The notes beneath the pieces were generated by a model. It was not told the origin of the DNA, did no database searches, and saw nothing but the letters and a program-made list of their open reading frames with translations. Of a stretch of DNA of 64,000 nucleotides, positions 38,182 to 47,881 are shown in pieces; within the stretch, counting starts at the first letter, position 1, and every line of letters begins with the position of its first letter. The DNA comes from Metaclostridioides mangenotii (lineage in GTDB: Bacteria; Bacillota; Clostridia; Peptostreptococcales; Peptostreptococcaceae). The position numbers were made by a program, and so were the translations under genes. The stretch spans positions 121,129 through 185,128 of the forward strand of contig NZ_JAHLOF010000005.1 in NCBI RefSeq assembly GCF_018917235.1. Direction: 5' to 3'.

Positions 38182-39225
38182 TTAAAATAAAATACTTATA
38201 AGAGCTACCGCTGAAACCACTTGAACGGTCCCAATACCTAACCCGTATATCGAAACTTCCTTTCCTTGTTTAACCAAATCTACTACATTAACTTTTAAAC
38301 CTATTGCAGCTAAAGCAGTTATTTCAAATTTATTGCTTATAGCTTTAAATGCCATAGATACACTTTCAGGAATTACATTTAAAGAAAATAAAGCGCACAT
38401 TAAAAAAAATCCAAATACATACCAGGGAACTTTTGCCTTTGCTTTCTTTTTATTAGTAACTTTGATCTCATCATTATCAATAAGTTCTTTTTGGTCTGAT
38501 CTATTTTTCAAATATCCAAATAGTAGAACAACAACTACTAACATAATAACTCTCATTATTTTAAATATAGTCGCTAAATCTTTTACTTCCTCTCCAACAA
38601 TAGCACCACTAGCTACAACTTGACCTATTGACTGTAGTGTTCCACCTATTAATGCTGATGTTTTTATAAGTTCATGATTGTACAAAATCTGAGATATTAT
38701 TGGAAGCAAAAACATAAGAAATATTCCTGTAACATTTACTATAGTTATAGATATTCCTTTATCTTTGTCACTTGCATTTATAACAGGTGCAGTAGATGCA
38801 ATAGCAGAAGAACCACAAACTGCATTTCCACTTGCCATTAAGTATCTAAAATTTTCTCCAAAACCTAATTTTTTACCTATAAACATAGCTGCAACTATTG
38901 TAATTGTCATTTGTATAACTATAAATAATATCCCTGAGAACCCAAGCCCTAATAGAGACTTAATACTAAGAGTACCTCCTAGTAAAACTATTGAAAATGC
39001 AAGTAAATTAGATTCTGAAAACTTATATCCTTTTTGGAATACTTTTTGTCCTAAAAAAAGATTTCCTACAAACATTCCTAAAAAAATAGCAATTGAAGCT
39101 GCTCCTATCTGTGGAAAAATTTTTGATATTAGTATGCTAAGAAATGCAACTGCTATTGATACTGATAAGCCTGGCAGTATCTCTTTTAGGTATTTAACTG
39201 ATGACTTTATTGTTATATTCCCCAT
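38182..39225 (-). CDS. YeiH/UPF0324-family membrane transporter
   Basis: This 347-residue protein has about ten membrane segments and the family motifs GASAIAIFLGMFVGN-like (about 38-52), LLGGTLSIKSL and NAVCGSSAIASTAP (about 133-146). Members are proposed exporters of small oxidised sulfur compounds or sulfate. The divergent LysR gene 230 bases away is its probable regulator, the usual pairing for this family. Confidence 0.85.
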   Translation of the reverse strand: MGNITIKSSVKYLKEILPGLSVSIAVAFLSILISKIFPQIGAASIAIFLGMFVGNLFLGQKVFQKGYKFSESNLLAFSIVLLGGTLSIKSLLGLGFSGILFIVIQMTITIVAAMFIGKKLGFGENFRYLMASGNAVCGSSAIASTAPVINASDKDKGISITIVNVTGIFLMFLLPIISQILYNHELIKTSALIGGTLQSIGQVVASGAIVGEEVKDLATIFKIMRVIMLVVVVLLFGYLKNRSDQKELIDNDEIKVTNKKKAKAKVPWYVFGFFLMCALFSLNVIPESVSMAFKAISNKFEITALAAIGLKVNVVDLVKQGKEVSIYGLGIGTVQVVSAVALISILF

Positions 39226-39458
39226 AAATTACTCCTCTCTTCTTATTATATTTATAGTATATTACTAGCATAATCATAAGTAAAATAAATATATCTTATA
39301 GTAATCATTATATATTTTAATTATTATTCAAGCGTTAAGATTTTTTATTATAAAGAATATTATAAAGAAATTGCTATCAAACTATAGTATAATAATAAGA
39401 ATAGATAAATAGTTTTAAATCAAATAAATAAATTTTAAGAAGCTTGGAGATGAATCTA

Positions 39459-40352
39459 ATGTTAGAGGAATTAAAAACACTTATAGCTGTCGTTGAATGT
39501 AAAAATTTTACAAAAGCTGGTGAAAACCTAAAACTATCTCAGCCAAGTGTTAGTACACATATCAAAAACCTTGAGAACAAATTTGGAGTAACCCTTATTG
39601 ATAGATCAATAAAACAAAAAACTATATATATCACCGAAAGCGGTTATATACTTTATAATAGAGCAAAAGAAATTCTAAATATGCTTGATAAGGTAGAACA
39701 TGAAATGAAAGATGTTTCAGATTCGGTAATAGGACATGTAAAAATAGGAGCTAGTTTAACTATTGGTGAACACATACTGCCTAAATTTTTAGCAGAATTT
39801 ACAGAAGTTTATCCAGATATTGATATAGAAGTTTTTATTCAAAATACATCTCAGGTCTCATCACATATAAAAAATCTTAATTATGATGTAGGGCTTGTAG
39901 AAGGTACTACTTCATCATCACATTTTATTCAAAAATATTTTTTAATGGATAAGATGATTTTAGCTATGCCATATGACATAAAACTGAATTTGGAAAGCTT
40001 TTCATTAGATAACTTACAAAATAAAATTTGGATTGCAAGAGAAAACGGATCTGGAACAAGAGAATACCTAAATATGTTTTTAAATAGCAACGAAATAGTC
40101 CCAAAAAATATAATTATACTTGGAAGTAATTATGCTGTTAAAGAAGCAGTTAAAAATGGATTAGGAATAACAATAATTTCAAACTTAGTTACACAGTCAG
40201 ACGTTATAAATAAGTCATTGTCTACAATTGAATTAGATGAAAGCTTTGACAGGCATCTATCATATATAATTCCAAAAAACACTACAGCATCAAAAGCAGT
40301 TGAAGTATTTTTATACGAACTTTGTAATTACTGTAACAAATTAAATTCTTAA
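39459..40352 (+). CDS. LysR-family regulator (divergent to yeiH-like gene)
   Basis: The start at ATG 39459 (MLEELKTLIAVVECKNFTKA) follows GGAG at the right distance; an earlier TTG would put the SD inside the gene. The protein of about 297 residues has the N-terminal winged helix (AGENLKLSQPSVSTHIKNLE) and a CysB-like substrate-binding domain (about 90-295). It probably controls the YeiH-like transporter in response to a sulfur metabolite. Confidence 0.9.
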   Translation: MLEELKTLIAVVECKNFTKAGENLKLSQPSVSTHIKNLENKFGVTLIDRSIKQKTIYITESGYILYNRAKEILNMLDKVEHEMKDVSDSVIGHVKIGASLTIGEHILPKFLAEFTEVYPDIDIEVFIQNTSQVSSHIKNLNYDVGLVEGTTSSSHFIQKYFLMDKMILAMPYDIKLNLESFSLDNLQNKIWIARENGSGTREYLNMFLNSNEIVPKNIIILGSNYAVKEAVKNGLGITIISNLVTQSDVINKSLSTIELDESFDRHLSYIIPKNTTASKAVEVFLYELCNYCNKLNS

Positions 40353-40485
40353 AACAGTAACCTAACAATTCTGTAAGGTTATTGTTATAGTTATCAATTG
40401 AATCAAAATCTCAAAAATTATAAACTCAAAGTTAAAGTGAGATTAAATAGACCTAATAATTAGTACATCAGGAGGTTATAATGAG

Positions 40486-41181
40486 ATGAAAAAATTTGAT
40501 TCATTTACTTTAAAAATAATAACTATAATAACAATGCTAATGGATCATTTATACAGATATTCTGGACAAATACATACTGATATTCCATTATTTTTTGGTT
40601 ATTTAGGTAAATTGGCTACTCCTTTATTTATCTTCTTATTAGTCGAAGGATACTTCCAAACAAGTAATAGATTTAAATATTTAACTCGTTTAATTATATT
40701 TTCTGCATTGATGATAGTGTTAGAATCGATCTTAAAAATTGGTGATAATATATTTTTATCACTTACTCTTTCAGTAGTTATAATGATGATGATAGACAAT
40801 ATACGTTTTATAAAAAGCAATATAATTGCAACTTTATCATTCTTTATTCTAATTATATCTTCCGCCATTTATCTTTGTACAAATGCATCATATTATGGAT
40901 TGGCTATAACTTTGATATTTTATTTCTGCAGAGATTATAATTTACTGATGGCATTGTGTTATCTTTTATTAAGTATACAACCTATTTTTCCAGCACTTAG
41001 TACAAAAGATATTTTAAATCAGTTGTTTATTCATAACATCCAATGGATGATGATATTTGCTATTATCCCAATACTTATGTACAACGGAAAACAAGGTTTG
41101 AAAAATAAATTTACAAAATGCCTTTTTTACGTATTTTATCCAGTACATCTAATAGTCATTGTGTTGATAAATCTTATATAA
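40486..41181 (+). CDS. TraX-family membrane protein
   Basis: This 231-residue protein has seven to eight hydrophobic segments and the TraX signature at the start: KIITIITMLMDHLYRY and then GKLATPLFIFLLVEGY. TraX was named for N-acetylation of pilin, but chromosomal Firmicutes members are of unknown function. The RBS AGGAGG precedes the ATG. It borders the decayed agr region. Confidence 0.85.
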   Translation: MKKFDSFTLKIITIITMLMDHLYRYSGQIHTDIPLFFGYLGKLATPLFIFLLVEGYFQTSNRFKYLTRLIIFSALMIVLESILKIGDNIFLSLTLSVVIMMMIDNIRFIKSNIIATLSFFILIISSAIYLCTNASYYGLAITLIFYFCRDYNLLMALCYLLLSIQPIFPALSTKDILNQLFIHNIQWMMIFAIIPILMYNGKQGLKNKFTKCLFYVFYPVHLIVIVLINLI

Positions 41182-41213
41182 TATTGATTTTTGAAACTTT
41201 CACTATTTTTATT

Positions 41214-41399
41214 TTATGTAATATACCTATCGAATAATTTTTTAAATTCAGATCTACTAGATCTAGTTCCAGTATAAATATCTTTAAATATATTTTCTCT
41301 TGAAACTCCATTTACTATCAGTGAATTTTCTTGAGCTTCTAAACTATTTCCTTCATTAGATTGTTTTACTGTACTTACTCGTATGTATCCATAAATCAA
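41214..41399 (-). pseudogene. truncated serine recombinase
   Basis: The 61-residue frame MIYGYIRVSTVKQSNEGNSL shows the catalytic Ser of the resolvase N terminus but stops before the rest of the catalytic core (no R-x-x-R region). It is a fragment of a site-specific recombinase that probably accompanied the neighbouring sequence. Confidence 0.75.
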
Positions 41400-41456
41400 T
41401 GAGAAATCACCTCTTTTTAGATTAATTTAGCAGCAAAAAAAGTATGTAAATATTTT

Positions 41457-41681
41457 GTGATAAAGTGTGAGTGTTCTAAATCTTATAATGTAATTAATAA
41501 CGAGAATTTAATAATTATTGATAAAGATAGTCCACCAGCAATAAATTTATGTGCTATAAAAAAATCTTTAAATAAATATAACGGTGATATAGTTATTGAT
41601 CATAGCGAGAATGAGTTTACAACAACTATACTGATACCTTTAAAAAGAAAGAAGAATACGGTTGATTCAGAAAATAAATAA
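41457..41681 (+). pseudogene. AgrC-like sensor kinase C-terminal remnant
   Basis: The frame of 74 codons has no good start (GTG without an RBS). Its C-terminal half, LCAIKKSLNKYNGDIVIDHS followed by EFTTTILIPL, matches the end of the GHKL ATPase domain of AgrC-type kinases. It lies directly upstream of agrB, where agrC could have stood. No kinase core remains. Confidence 0.55.
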
Positions 41682-41701
41682 ATTTAATTTGGAGTGGTTA
41701 A

Positions 41702-42289
41702 ATGGTCAAATCATATGCAAATAAAATGACAAATTACTTAATCGAAAATAAAAAAATAAAAAATAATGATTTTCAGCTTTATTTATATGCTTTTGAAGTT
41801 TTAATATCCTCTATAAGTAATATAGTAATTATATTGCTTATAGGAGCAGTATTTAATAGGTTTATTGAAACATTACTATTTTTATTATTTTATTGTCCAA
41901 TAAGACAGTTTGCAGGTGGATTCCACACAGAAAACTATAGAAGGTGTTTGCTATTTTTTATAACAATATATATATCTAATATATTTTTAATAGATAAATT
42001 AATTAGTTTAAAAGTTACTATTCCTATAGTAGTAATAACGTTTATTAGTTTCATAGGAATAGTATTTATTGTACCACAAGAACATAGAAATAATCCTTTA
42101 AGCACTGCAGAAAGAAAAAAATACAAAAAAATAGTTATGTATATTATTAGTTTTCTTTTAGTGATTTCATTTATAAGTATTAATCATTCAATAACATATG
42201 TGTATGGTGTTTATTTATCATCTGTTATGGTATGGATTTTTATAATGTTAATATTAGGTATCATTAAGAAAGGGGTGAGAAATTTATGA
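41702..42289 (+). CDS. agrB: AgrB peptide-processing protease
   Basis: This 195-residue membrane protein has about six hydrophobic segments and the AgrB active-site region PIRQFAGGFHTENYRRC, with the catalytic His and the Cys seven residues later, as in staphylococcal AgrB. It cuts and cyclises AgrD into an autoinducing thiolactone. The stop overlaps the agrD start (TTATGA). GGAGTGG supplies the RBS. agrA is missing, and agrC survives only as a fragment. Confidence 0.92.
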   Translation: MVKSYANKMTNYLIENKKIKNNDFQLYLYAFEVLISSISNIVIILLIGAVFNRFIETLLFLLFYCPIRQFAGGFHTENYRRCLLFFITIYISNIFLIDKLISLKVTIPIVVITFISFIGIVFIVPQEHRNNPLSTAERKKYKKIVMYIISFLLVISFISINHSITYVYGVYLSSVMVWIFIMLILGIIKKGVRNL

Positions 42290-42435
42290 AAAATAAGCTT
42301 AAGCCAATAATATTAGAAAAAGTAGGAAATTTAGCAACTAATACTTTAAAAGTGTCCGCTAATACAACATGTATGTTCATGACACATCAAGCAAAAATGC
42401 CAGAAGGTATTAAAAAATTTAAAAAGAAAATTTAG
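42286..42435 (+). CDS. agrD: AgrD autoinducing peptide precursor
   Basis: The 49-residue peptide starts MKNKLKPIILEKVGNLATN with an amphipathic leader, a core with TTCMFM, and a charged tail AKMPEGIKKFKKK. The Cys is the expected thiolactone residue. It is translationally coupled to agrB by a four-base overlap, with RBS AGGGGTGAG. A strong bidirectional terminator follows. A close paralogue lies at 14275. Confidence 0.9.
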   Translation: MKNKLKPIILEKVGNLATNTLKVSANTTCMFMTHQAKMPEGIKKFKKKI

Positions 42436-42473
42436 TTGATGAATGGCTCAAATCTTTTTAAGTTGTTATTATC

Positions 42474-42526
42474 TATTAAATAAAAAAAGACTATTCGCCA
42501 TAAAATAGTCTTTTTTTATTTAATAG
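42474..42526. terminator. bidirectional terminator after agrD
   Basis: CTATTAAATAAAAAAAGACT and AGTCTTTTTTTATTTAATAG form a long A/T-rich stem with loop around CGCC. Confidence 0.75.
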
Positions 42527-42535
42527 ATTTGTTTA

Positions 42536-42692
42536 CTCTCTACACTAATTAGGTAATTTATCTTCTCTAATTCCCTTTAATACTGGTTGCCTTAATGATC
42601 CTTTATCATTTTGCATATACTCAACTATACATACTAAAGTCGGCTCTATCCAAACTTCATCTTCATTATTAGATCCAGAAGGTTCATATTTA
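42536..42692 (-). pseudogene. second DNA ligase 3' remnant
   Basis: The minus strand reads EPSGSNNEDEVWIEPTLVCI and EYMQNDKGSLRQPVLKGIRE before KLPN and a stop. This is about 50 residues of the same ligase C-terminus as at 23683, with about 90% identity by eye. All else is gone. Confidence 0.8.
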
Positions 42693-42753
42693 AACCTATC
42701 CATTTCATTTACAGTCTTTTCTAGTAACTTCTTACGTTTTTATCTAAGAATAA

Positions 42754-42801
42754 AAAATCCCAAGATTGTATACTTTTATTCCTATACCAATCATGGGATT
42801 T
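42754..42801 (-). terminator. terminator of CWB2/3D gene
   Basis: AAATCCCATGATTG pairs with CAATCTTGGGATTT, and TTTTATT follows on the minus strand. Confidence 0.75.
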
Positions 42802-42840
42802 AAAAATCTTAAATTATTTTAATTATTGTGTAACATCTTA

Positions 42841-44214
42841 TTATTCTAGCACAAAAATATCTATATTTCTTCTACCAAATTGACTTGTTTCTTTTTTAGA
42901 ATTCATAAATATATCAACTTTAGTACCTTTGATTGCTCCACCTCTATCATTAGCTCTAAATGTTTTATCAAAGTAAGGTATATAAACATTTGAATACATA
43001 GGTATTACACTAGTGTCTGTTGCTATTGTACCCCACTTAGGTTTTTCTCCACTCGCTGTTATACTATGCCCTGAATATGCTGAGGCATTAGATGTATATT
43101 TTTTTCCTTTACCTATAAACTCACCACTTGATTTAAATAAATACCATTTACCATCCATGTAAGTATGCTTCTTTACAAGATTGGCATTACTATCAAAGTA
43201 ATAAGTCTTGCCACCTATATTTTGCCATCCTTTAACTGGAACATCTTCTTTATAATACTTTTCGCCTTTCCAACCATTAAATTTAATAACTGGGTCTATC
43301 GAAAGTCTCTCACCTAATATTACTATTTTATCTGCATCAACATACGTAAGCTCTTTTGCATTATTTTGAGATAACACTATATTTGTATCATTGTTCGAAG
43401 CTAAAGGTATACCAGTTATAGAATCTGGGAAACTATCCCCTTTAGTAGTGTATACTACGTCTGTACTATCAAAGAATTTATTGTGAACTTTTTTTGATGT
43501 ATCATATCTATCTGCACCAGCTATTCTTTCAGCATTACTAAAACTCTTTTCAACCCAATTCCCTACTACATTTTCGCCACCGACTACATAGACTTTATTT
43601 GGATTAAAGCTCTTAATCTTATCAATTAAATCTGAATCAGCATTTTTTGGTGTAATAAACATAGGAATGTTCTTATTGTGCGCATATGAAGATATACTAA
43701 TTGAATCAGCAAAGTTCTCTCCACTTACAATAATTAACTCATCTACGTTTTCTTTTTCATAAACGTAATCGTTTATTTTTGCTGAAGTGTCATAACGATT
43801 ATCACCAGCAAATCTTTCAATCTCAAAACCATTATCTTTAAGTTTATTTTCAACATCTAAACTAATAGATGTATCGTCACCTATCAATATAACTTTTTTA
43901 GTATTTAAATTTTTTAAAACTTGTAGATTTCCATCTTTTAAACTTTCTTTTTCGTTTAAAATAATCGGCGCATTATACTTTTTAGATAAACCCGTAGCAG
44001 ATATTGAGTCTGGATATGAATTTCCATTTGCCAAAATAACTGTATCCGCTGTTGTATATGTGTTTAGTGCAATTTCTCTTGATGTTTCATATCTATCTAC
44101 CCCTGATATTCTCTCATAAACTATATTATCTTCTGCAAAACTTTTATTATTAAAAGAGAATATAGCTACCATAGTTAATAAAGATATAATAAATCTTCTC
44201 TGTCTAATTTTCAT
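42841..44214 (-). CDS. cell-wall protein with three CWB2 repeats and a 3D domain
   Basis: This 457-residue secreted protein has a signal peptide (1-27, cut near SFA-ED), then three CWB2 repeats (about 33-120, 128-215, 229-310; each with RYDTS/RYETS and a PDSI- or DSIS-type motif) that anchor proteins to the secondary cell-wall polymer of Peptostreptococcaceae. A choline-binding-like repeat follows (GWQNIGGKTYYFD, about 335-375). The C-terminal 3D domain (about 380-457; ASGEKPKWGTIATD…DRGGAIKG…VDIF) is the catalytic fold of MltA/YocH-like muramidases. It is probably a wall-bound peptidoglycan lyase or hydrolase. Confidence 0.88.
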   Translation of the reverse strand: MKIRQRRFIISLLTMVAIFSFNNKSFAEDNIVYERISGVDRYETSREIALNTYTTADTVILANGNSYPDSISATGLSKKYNAPIILNEKESLKDGNLQVLKNLNTKKVILIGDDTSISLDVENKLKDNGFEIERFAGDNRYDTSAKINDYVYEKENVDELIIVSGENFADSISISSYAHNKNIPMFITPKNADSDLIDKIKSFNPNKVYVVGGENVVGNWVEKSFSNAERIAGADRYDTSKKVHNKFFDSTDVVYTTKGDSFPDSITGIPLASNNDTNIVLSQNNAKELTYVDADKIVILGERLSIDPVIKFNGWKGEKYYKEDVPVKGWQNIGGKTYYFDSNANLVKKHTYMDGKWYLFKSSGEFIGKGKKYTSNASAYSGHSITASGEKPKWGTIATDTSVIPMYSNVYIPYFDKTFRANDRGGAIKGTKVDIFMNSKKETSQFGRRNIDIFVLE

Positions 44215-44297
44215 CTACTCTCTCCTTTTCCCCCATTTGTTTTAAGATTTATAAGTAACATTACATTATTTGGTAAATCACTTTTATGAGTATAACA

Positions 44298-44338
44298 TTA
44301 AATTCAAAAAGTTACAAGTTGTAACTTTTTGAATTTAA
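44298..44338. repeat. inverted repeat upstream of the CWB2/3D gene
   Basis: Perfect 18-base arms (TTAAATTCAAAAAGTTAC / GTAACTTTTTGAATTTAA) flank AAGTT, followed by a further half-copy AAAAAGTTAC. It lies about 85 bases upstream of the gene start and may be an operator. Confidence 0.7.
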
Positions 44339-44411
44339 AAAGTTACAAAAATTAATTATTTATTATAATAAGTGAATTTCCTTATTTTACTATGTCTTGG
44401 TTAACAAAAAT

Positions 44412-44459
44412 AGGAAGCATTCAAAAATAAATTTTTTATTAATTTGAAATGCTTCCTTT
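44412..44459 (-). terminator. terminator of the pyr operon
   Basis: GGAAGCATTTCAAA pairs with TTTGAATGCTTCC, then TATTTTTG, just after pyrE on the minus strand. Confidence 0.75.
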
Positions 44460-44483
44460 TATTAAATTATATTTTTTTGTATT

Positions 44484-45062
44484 TTATTTTGATGCGAACT
44501 CTCTACTACCTGGCTTTATTACTTCTATTTTACCTTCTTTACAAAGTGGACACTCATCAGCATCATATACTTGTATATCCAGTTTGATTGCACTATAAAT
44601 TGGCATCCCAATATCCTCACTTGTTCTATCAGCTATGCAAGCTACTCCTATAACTTCTCCGCCAAGTTCCTCTAATACTTTTTTAGTTTCTATAGTTGAT
44701 TTGCCAGTCGTAACAACATCTTCTGCTATTATTATCTTAGCTCCTTTTTTTATTTCAAACCCTCTTCTTAGTTCCATTATGTTGTTTTTTCTTTCTGTAA
44801 ATATAGCTTCTTTCCCCAATTGTCTTCCTAACTCGTAAGAAACCACTACTCCACCCATTGCAGGACCTACTACTATATCAATATCTAAAGCTTTAATCTG
44901 ATCTACTACTGAAGCTAAAACTTTCTCAGCTCTATCTGGAAATCTTAATACTTTAGCACATTGAATATATCTGTTACTGTGCTTCCCTGAAGATAGAAGG
45001 AAATGTCCCTCTAATAACGCATCGCTATCTTTTAAAATTTCCACTATATTTGAATTTTCCAT
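44484..45062 (-). CDS. pyrE: orotate phosphoribosyltransferase
   Basis: This 192-residue enzyme joins orotate and PRPP to form OMP. It shows the PRPP-binding motif [14 protein letters not shown] (about 110-123), [15 protein letters not shown] and the catalytic Lys/Glu loop. The C-terminal Cys pair CPLCKEG is typical of the clostridial form. It is the last gene of pyrBKDE. No pyrF or pyrC is present here. Confidence 0.95.
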   Translation of the reverse strand: MENSNIVEILKDSDALLEGHFLLSSGKHSNRYIQCAKVLRFPDRAEKVLASVVDQIKALDIDIVVGPAMGGVVVSYELGRQLGKEAIFTERKNNIMELRRGFEIKKGAKIIIAEDVVTTGKSTIETKKVLEELGGEVIGVACIADRTSEDIGMPIYSAIKLDIQVYDADECPLCKEGKIEVIKPGSREFASK

Positions 45063-45119
45063 AATTATCTCCTATTCTTATATCTTTTTATGTTAATAAA
45101 TCCAATTTTATATATTGTT

Positions 45120-46022
45120 CTATAATATTCCTCTTATCTCGTCTAAACTTTTAATTCCTTCTTTATTCATAAACTCATTTATTCCATCTACTATATCCAG
45201 CCCTATCTTAGGATTTATAAAGTTCGCTGTCCCTACTTGTATACAAGCAGCTCCAGCCATTATAAATTCTATAGCATCTGTAGCTTTCGTGATTCCACCC
45301 ATTCCCATTACCGGGATGTTTACGTTTTTACATACCTCGTGCACCATCCTAAGAGCTATTGGCTTAATTGCCGGACCAGATAATCCTGCGTATACATTTT
45401 CAAATACAGGCTTTCTTGTCTTAATATCTATTGCCATGGCTTTAAATGTATTTACTAAAGAAATACCGTCAGCCCCCTCTTCTTCACATACTTTTGCCAT
45501 ACCTACTATGTCTTCTGCATTTGGTGATAATTTTATGATTAATGGTAATTTAGTGATATTTCTCACTTCTCTAACCATTTCTCTTGCTATTTCATTTTTT
45601 ATACCAAAGGCCATCCCGCCTGCTTTTACATTAGGACATGAAATATTTAATTCTATTATATCTATAGGTTGATCGTTTAATAATCTAACTCCCTCCAAGT
45701 ATTCATCTAGAGTTCCACCACCTAAGTTTGCAATTCTAACTAAATCTAATTTACTAAAATTAGGAAGTTCATGATCAATAAATCCTTTTACACCTGGGTT
45801 TTCTAAACCAACGCTGTTCATCATTCCAGATGGAGTCTCCCAAACTCTCATCCCACTATTTCCGTCTTTTTGATTAAGTGTTAGCCCCTTACTACTTATT
45901 CCACCTAATTTCTCTATATCATAGATTTCTCCATACTCTCTTCCAAATCCAAATGTTCCAGATGCCATTACGACTGGGTTTTTAAAGTTGATATCGCCAA
46001 ATTTTACATTTAAATTAGCCAT
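45120..46022 (-). CDS. pyrD: dihydroorotate dehydrogenase, class 1B
   Basis: I place the start at [10 protein letters not shown] (46022), where ATGGCTAA overlaps the pyrK stop. The FMN enzyme of about 300 residues oxidises dihydroorotate to orotate. It shows [13 protein letters not shown] near the N terminus, [13 protein letters not shown] with the catalytic Cys (about 133) and [11 protein letters not shown] near 245. Class 1B uses NAD through the PyrK electron-transfer subunit encoded upstream. Confidence 0.95.
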   Translation of the reverse strand: MANLNVKFGDINFKNPVVMASGTFGFGREYGEIYDIEKLGGISSKGLTLNQKDGNSGMRVWETPSGMMNSVGLENPGVKGFIDHELPNFSKLDLVRIANLGGGTLDEYLEGVRLLNDQPIDIIELNISCPNVKAGGMAFGIKNEIAREMVREVRNITKLPLIIKLSPNAEDIVGMAKVCEEEGADGISLVNTFKAMAIDIKTRKPVFENVYAGLSGPAIKPIALRMVHEVCKNVNIPVMGMGGITKATDAIEFIMAGAACIQVGTANFINPKIGLDIVDGINEFMNKEGIKSLDEIRGIL

Positions 46023-46707
46023 TGAATACCACATCCTCTCCCCAGAATACTGGTCCATCTTTACATGTTTTTTTGTTTCCTTCTTTAGTTTTACAAGTAC
46101 AAACTAGGCAAGCTCCTACTCCACATGCCATATGGTTCTCTAGAGAGACCATAATTCTTGTGTCAGTTCCTTCAATCATACCTACTAATTTTTCCATCAT
46201 CGGTGTAGGCCCACACGTAAGTATATAATCGTACTCGCTTATATCTATTATGTCTGTTACAAATGTGCTTCCTGTTGTCGTATACACATTCTTACACACT
46301 TCCTTGTATTCATCTTCCAGTATTACTTCATTTCTAAATCCAAGGTAAGCATCACAGTTATCTATATTTTTTGCAACAAAGTAAAGTGGCGCTATTCCTA
46401 TACCTCCACCCACTAATGCTACTTTTCCTTCGACTTTTGTATATCCATTTCCATAGGGACCTTCTAATTTAATTGTATCGCCCTTTTTTAATTCGCTTAT
46501 TATCTTAGTTCCTTCTCCAACAACTTTGTATATAAAAGTTATTCCTTCAGAATTTATATCAAATATGCTTATTGGTCTCGATAAAAGAGGGTACATATCC
46601 CATGCTCTAAGCATATAAAATTGACCCATCTCTCCTCTAAAGTTTCCTTCAACCTTAATTTTGTACATATCGTCACCGATATATTGGTTATCTATAATTT
46701 TATACAT
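46015..46707 (-). CDS. pyrK: dihydroorotate dehydrogenase electron-transfer subunit
   Basis: The start is probably [10 protein letters not shown] (46707), eight bases after GGAG, with pyrB ending just before it. The protein of about 230 residues has a ferredoxin-reductase fold: FAD-binding (RPISIFDI), NAD-binding ([11 protein letters not shown]) and a C-terminal 2Fe-2S site ([13 protein letters not shown] … C). It passes electrons from PyrD to NAD. Confidence 0.95.
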   Translation of the reverse strand: MYKIIDNQYIGDDMYKIKVEGNFRGEMGQFYMLRAWDMYPLLSRPISIFDINSEGITFIYKVVGEGTKIISELKKGDTIKLEGPYGNGYTKVEGKVALVGGGIGIAPLYFVAKNIDNCDAYLGFRNEVILEDEYKEVCKNVYTTTGSTFVTDIIDISEYDYILTCGPTPMMEKLVGMIEGTDTRIMVSLENHMACGVGACLVCTCKTKEGNKKTCKDGPVFWGEDVVFNG

Positions 46708-46717
46708 TGAGTTTCTC

Positions 46718-47638
46718 CTATTCATTGTTATCATCTTCTAATAGCATCATAATTAAAGCCATTCTTGCATACATTCCAAATTTTGTTTGTTTGAAATACA
46801 CTGCCCTTTTATCTGAATCTAGATCTGTGTCTAATTCTCCGTTTCTTGGCAGTGGATGCATAATAAGCATGTCTTCTTTAGCACATATAAGCTTTGCTTT
46901 ATTTAGATGGTAACAACCTTTAAGTCTCTCGTACTCGTCTTTATCACTAAATCTTTCTGACTGAACTCTCGTCATGTAAAGTATATCCAAATCACCAAGT
47001 ACATTGTCTAAACTATCTGTTTCTATATATGACGAATCATCTAAAGCTTCCTTTACATAATCTGGCATCTTTAGTTCATCAGGCGATATAAATATAAATT
47101 TTATATTCTTGTACTTAGATAAAGTTTTTACTAGAGAGTGTACTGTTCTTCCATACTTCAAATCTCCACAAAGTCCAACTGTATGGTTATCTAAGCTTCC
47201 TTTTAATGATTTAATTGTAAGTAAATCTGCTAGGGTTTGTGTAGGGTGTTGGTTTCCTCCGTCTCCTGCATTTATTACAGGTACTTCAGAATATTCTGAG
47301 GCAACTGATGCCCCTCCCTCTTTAGGATGTCTGATCGCAATTAGATCGACATAATTTGAAACTGTTCTCACAGTGTCTGCAAGTGACTCACCTTTTGTTG
47401 TAGATGATGAGTTAGAATCTGAGAACCCCACAACTTTTCCGCCTAATCTGAACATCGCAGACTCAAAGCTAAGTCTAGTTCTTGTTGATGGCTCGAAAAA
47501 TAATGTTGCAAGTAATTTCCCTTCACATGCTAGTGAGTATTTTGATGGGTTTTCAATTATATTTTGTGCTAACTCTAATAATTGATTAATCTCCTCTATA
47601 GAAAAATCTTCTGGTTGGATCAAATTTCTTGATTTCAT
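46718..47638 (-). CDS. pyrB: aspartate carbamoyltransferase catalytic chain
   Basis: This 306-residue enzyme makes carbamoyl-aspartate in pyrimidine synthesis. It has the carbamoyl-phosphate motif [12 protein letters not shown] (about 48-59), [11 protein letters not shown] and [10 protein letters not shown]. It heads the operon pyrBKDE. Its leader has a PyrR-binding sequence next to the RBS, so uridine nucleotides probably repress it. No pyrI regulatory chain is seen. Confidence 0.96.
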   Translation of the reverse strand: MKSRNLIQPEDFSIEEINQLLELAQNIIENPSKYSLACEGKLLATLFFEPSTRTRLSFESAMFRLGGKVVGFSDSNSSSTTKGESLADTVRTVSNYVDLIAIRHPKEGGASVASEYSEVPVINAGDGGNQHPTQTLADLLTIKSLKGSLDNHTVGLCGDLKYGRTVHSLVKTLSKYKNIKFIFISPDELKMPDYVKEALDDSSYIETDSLDNVLGDLDILYMTRVQSERFSDKDEYERLKGCYHLNKAKLICAKEDMLIMHPLPRNGELDTDLDSDKRAVYFKQTKFGMYARMALIMMLLEDDNNE

Positions 47639-47654
47639 ATTATCCTCCTTTTTT

Positions 47655-47668
47655 AGCCTCTCTGGACT
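47655..47668 (-). promoter_or_regulatory. PyrR-binding site in pyrB leader
   Basis: The transcript reads AGTCCAGAGAGGCT, a full match to the PyrR consensus ARUCCNGNGAGGYU, in the loop of a stem TTTTAG/CTAAAA. The SD (AGGAGG) starts seven bases later, so PyrR could block ribosome binding. Confidence 0.85.
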
Positions 47669-47818
47669 AAAATTAAAAGTTATTTTTATACTGCTAGTAG
47701 CTTATCACTTTTTTTGATCAATGTCAATATAAGTAGAATTTTAAATAAGCAAATAATTTATACATTTATCTAAACTCGTTAAATTATTATTTTGCAAAAA
47801 TAAAATTTATTATACTAA

Positions 47819-47848
47819 AAAAGACTAGAATCAAATGACTCTAGCCTT
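47819..47848 (-). terminator. terminator of NlpC/P60 gene
   Basis: GGCTAGAGTC/GATTCTAGTC stem then TTTTTT on the minus strand. Confidence 0.7.
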
Positions 47849-47881
47849 AAAATATTTAAAATTTACAGATTTAGTTAAAAA

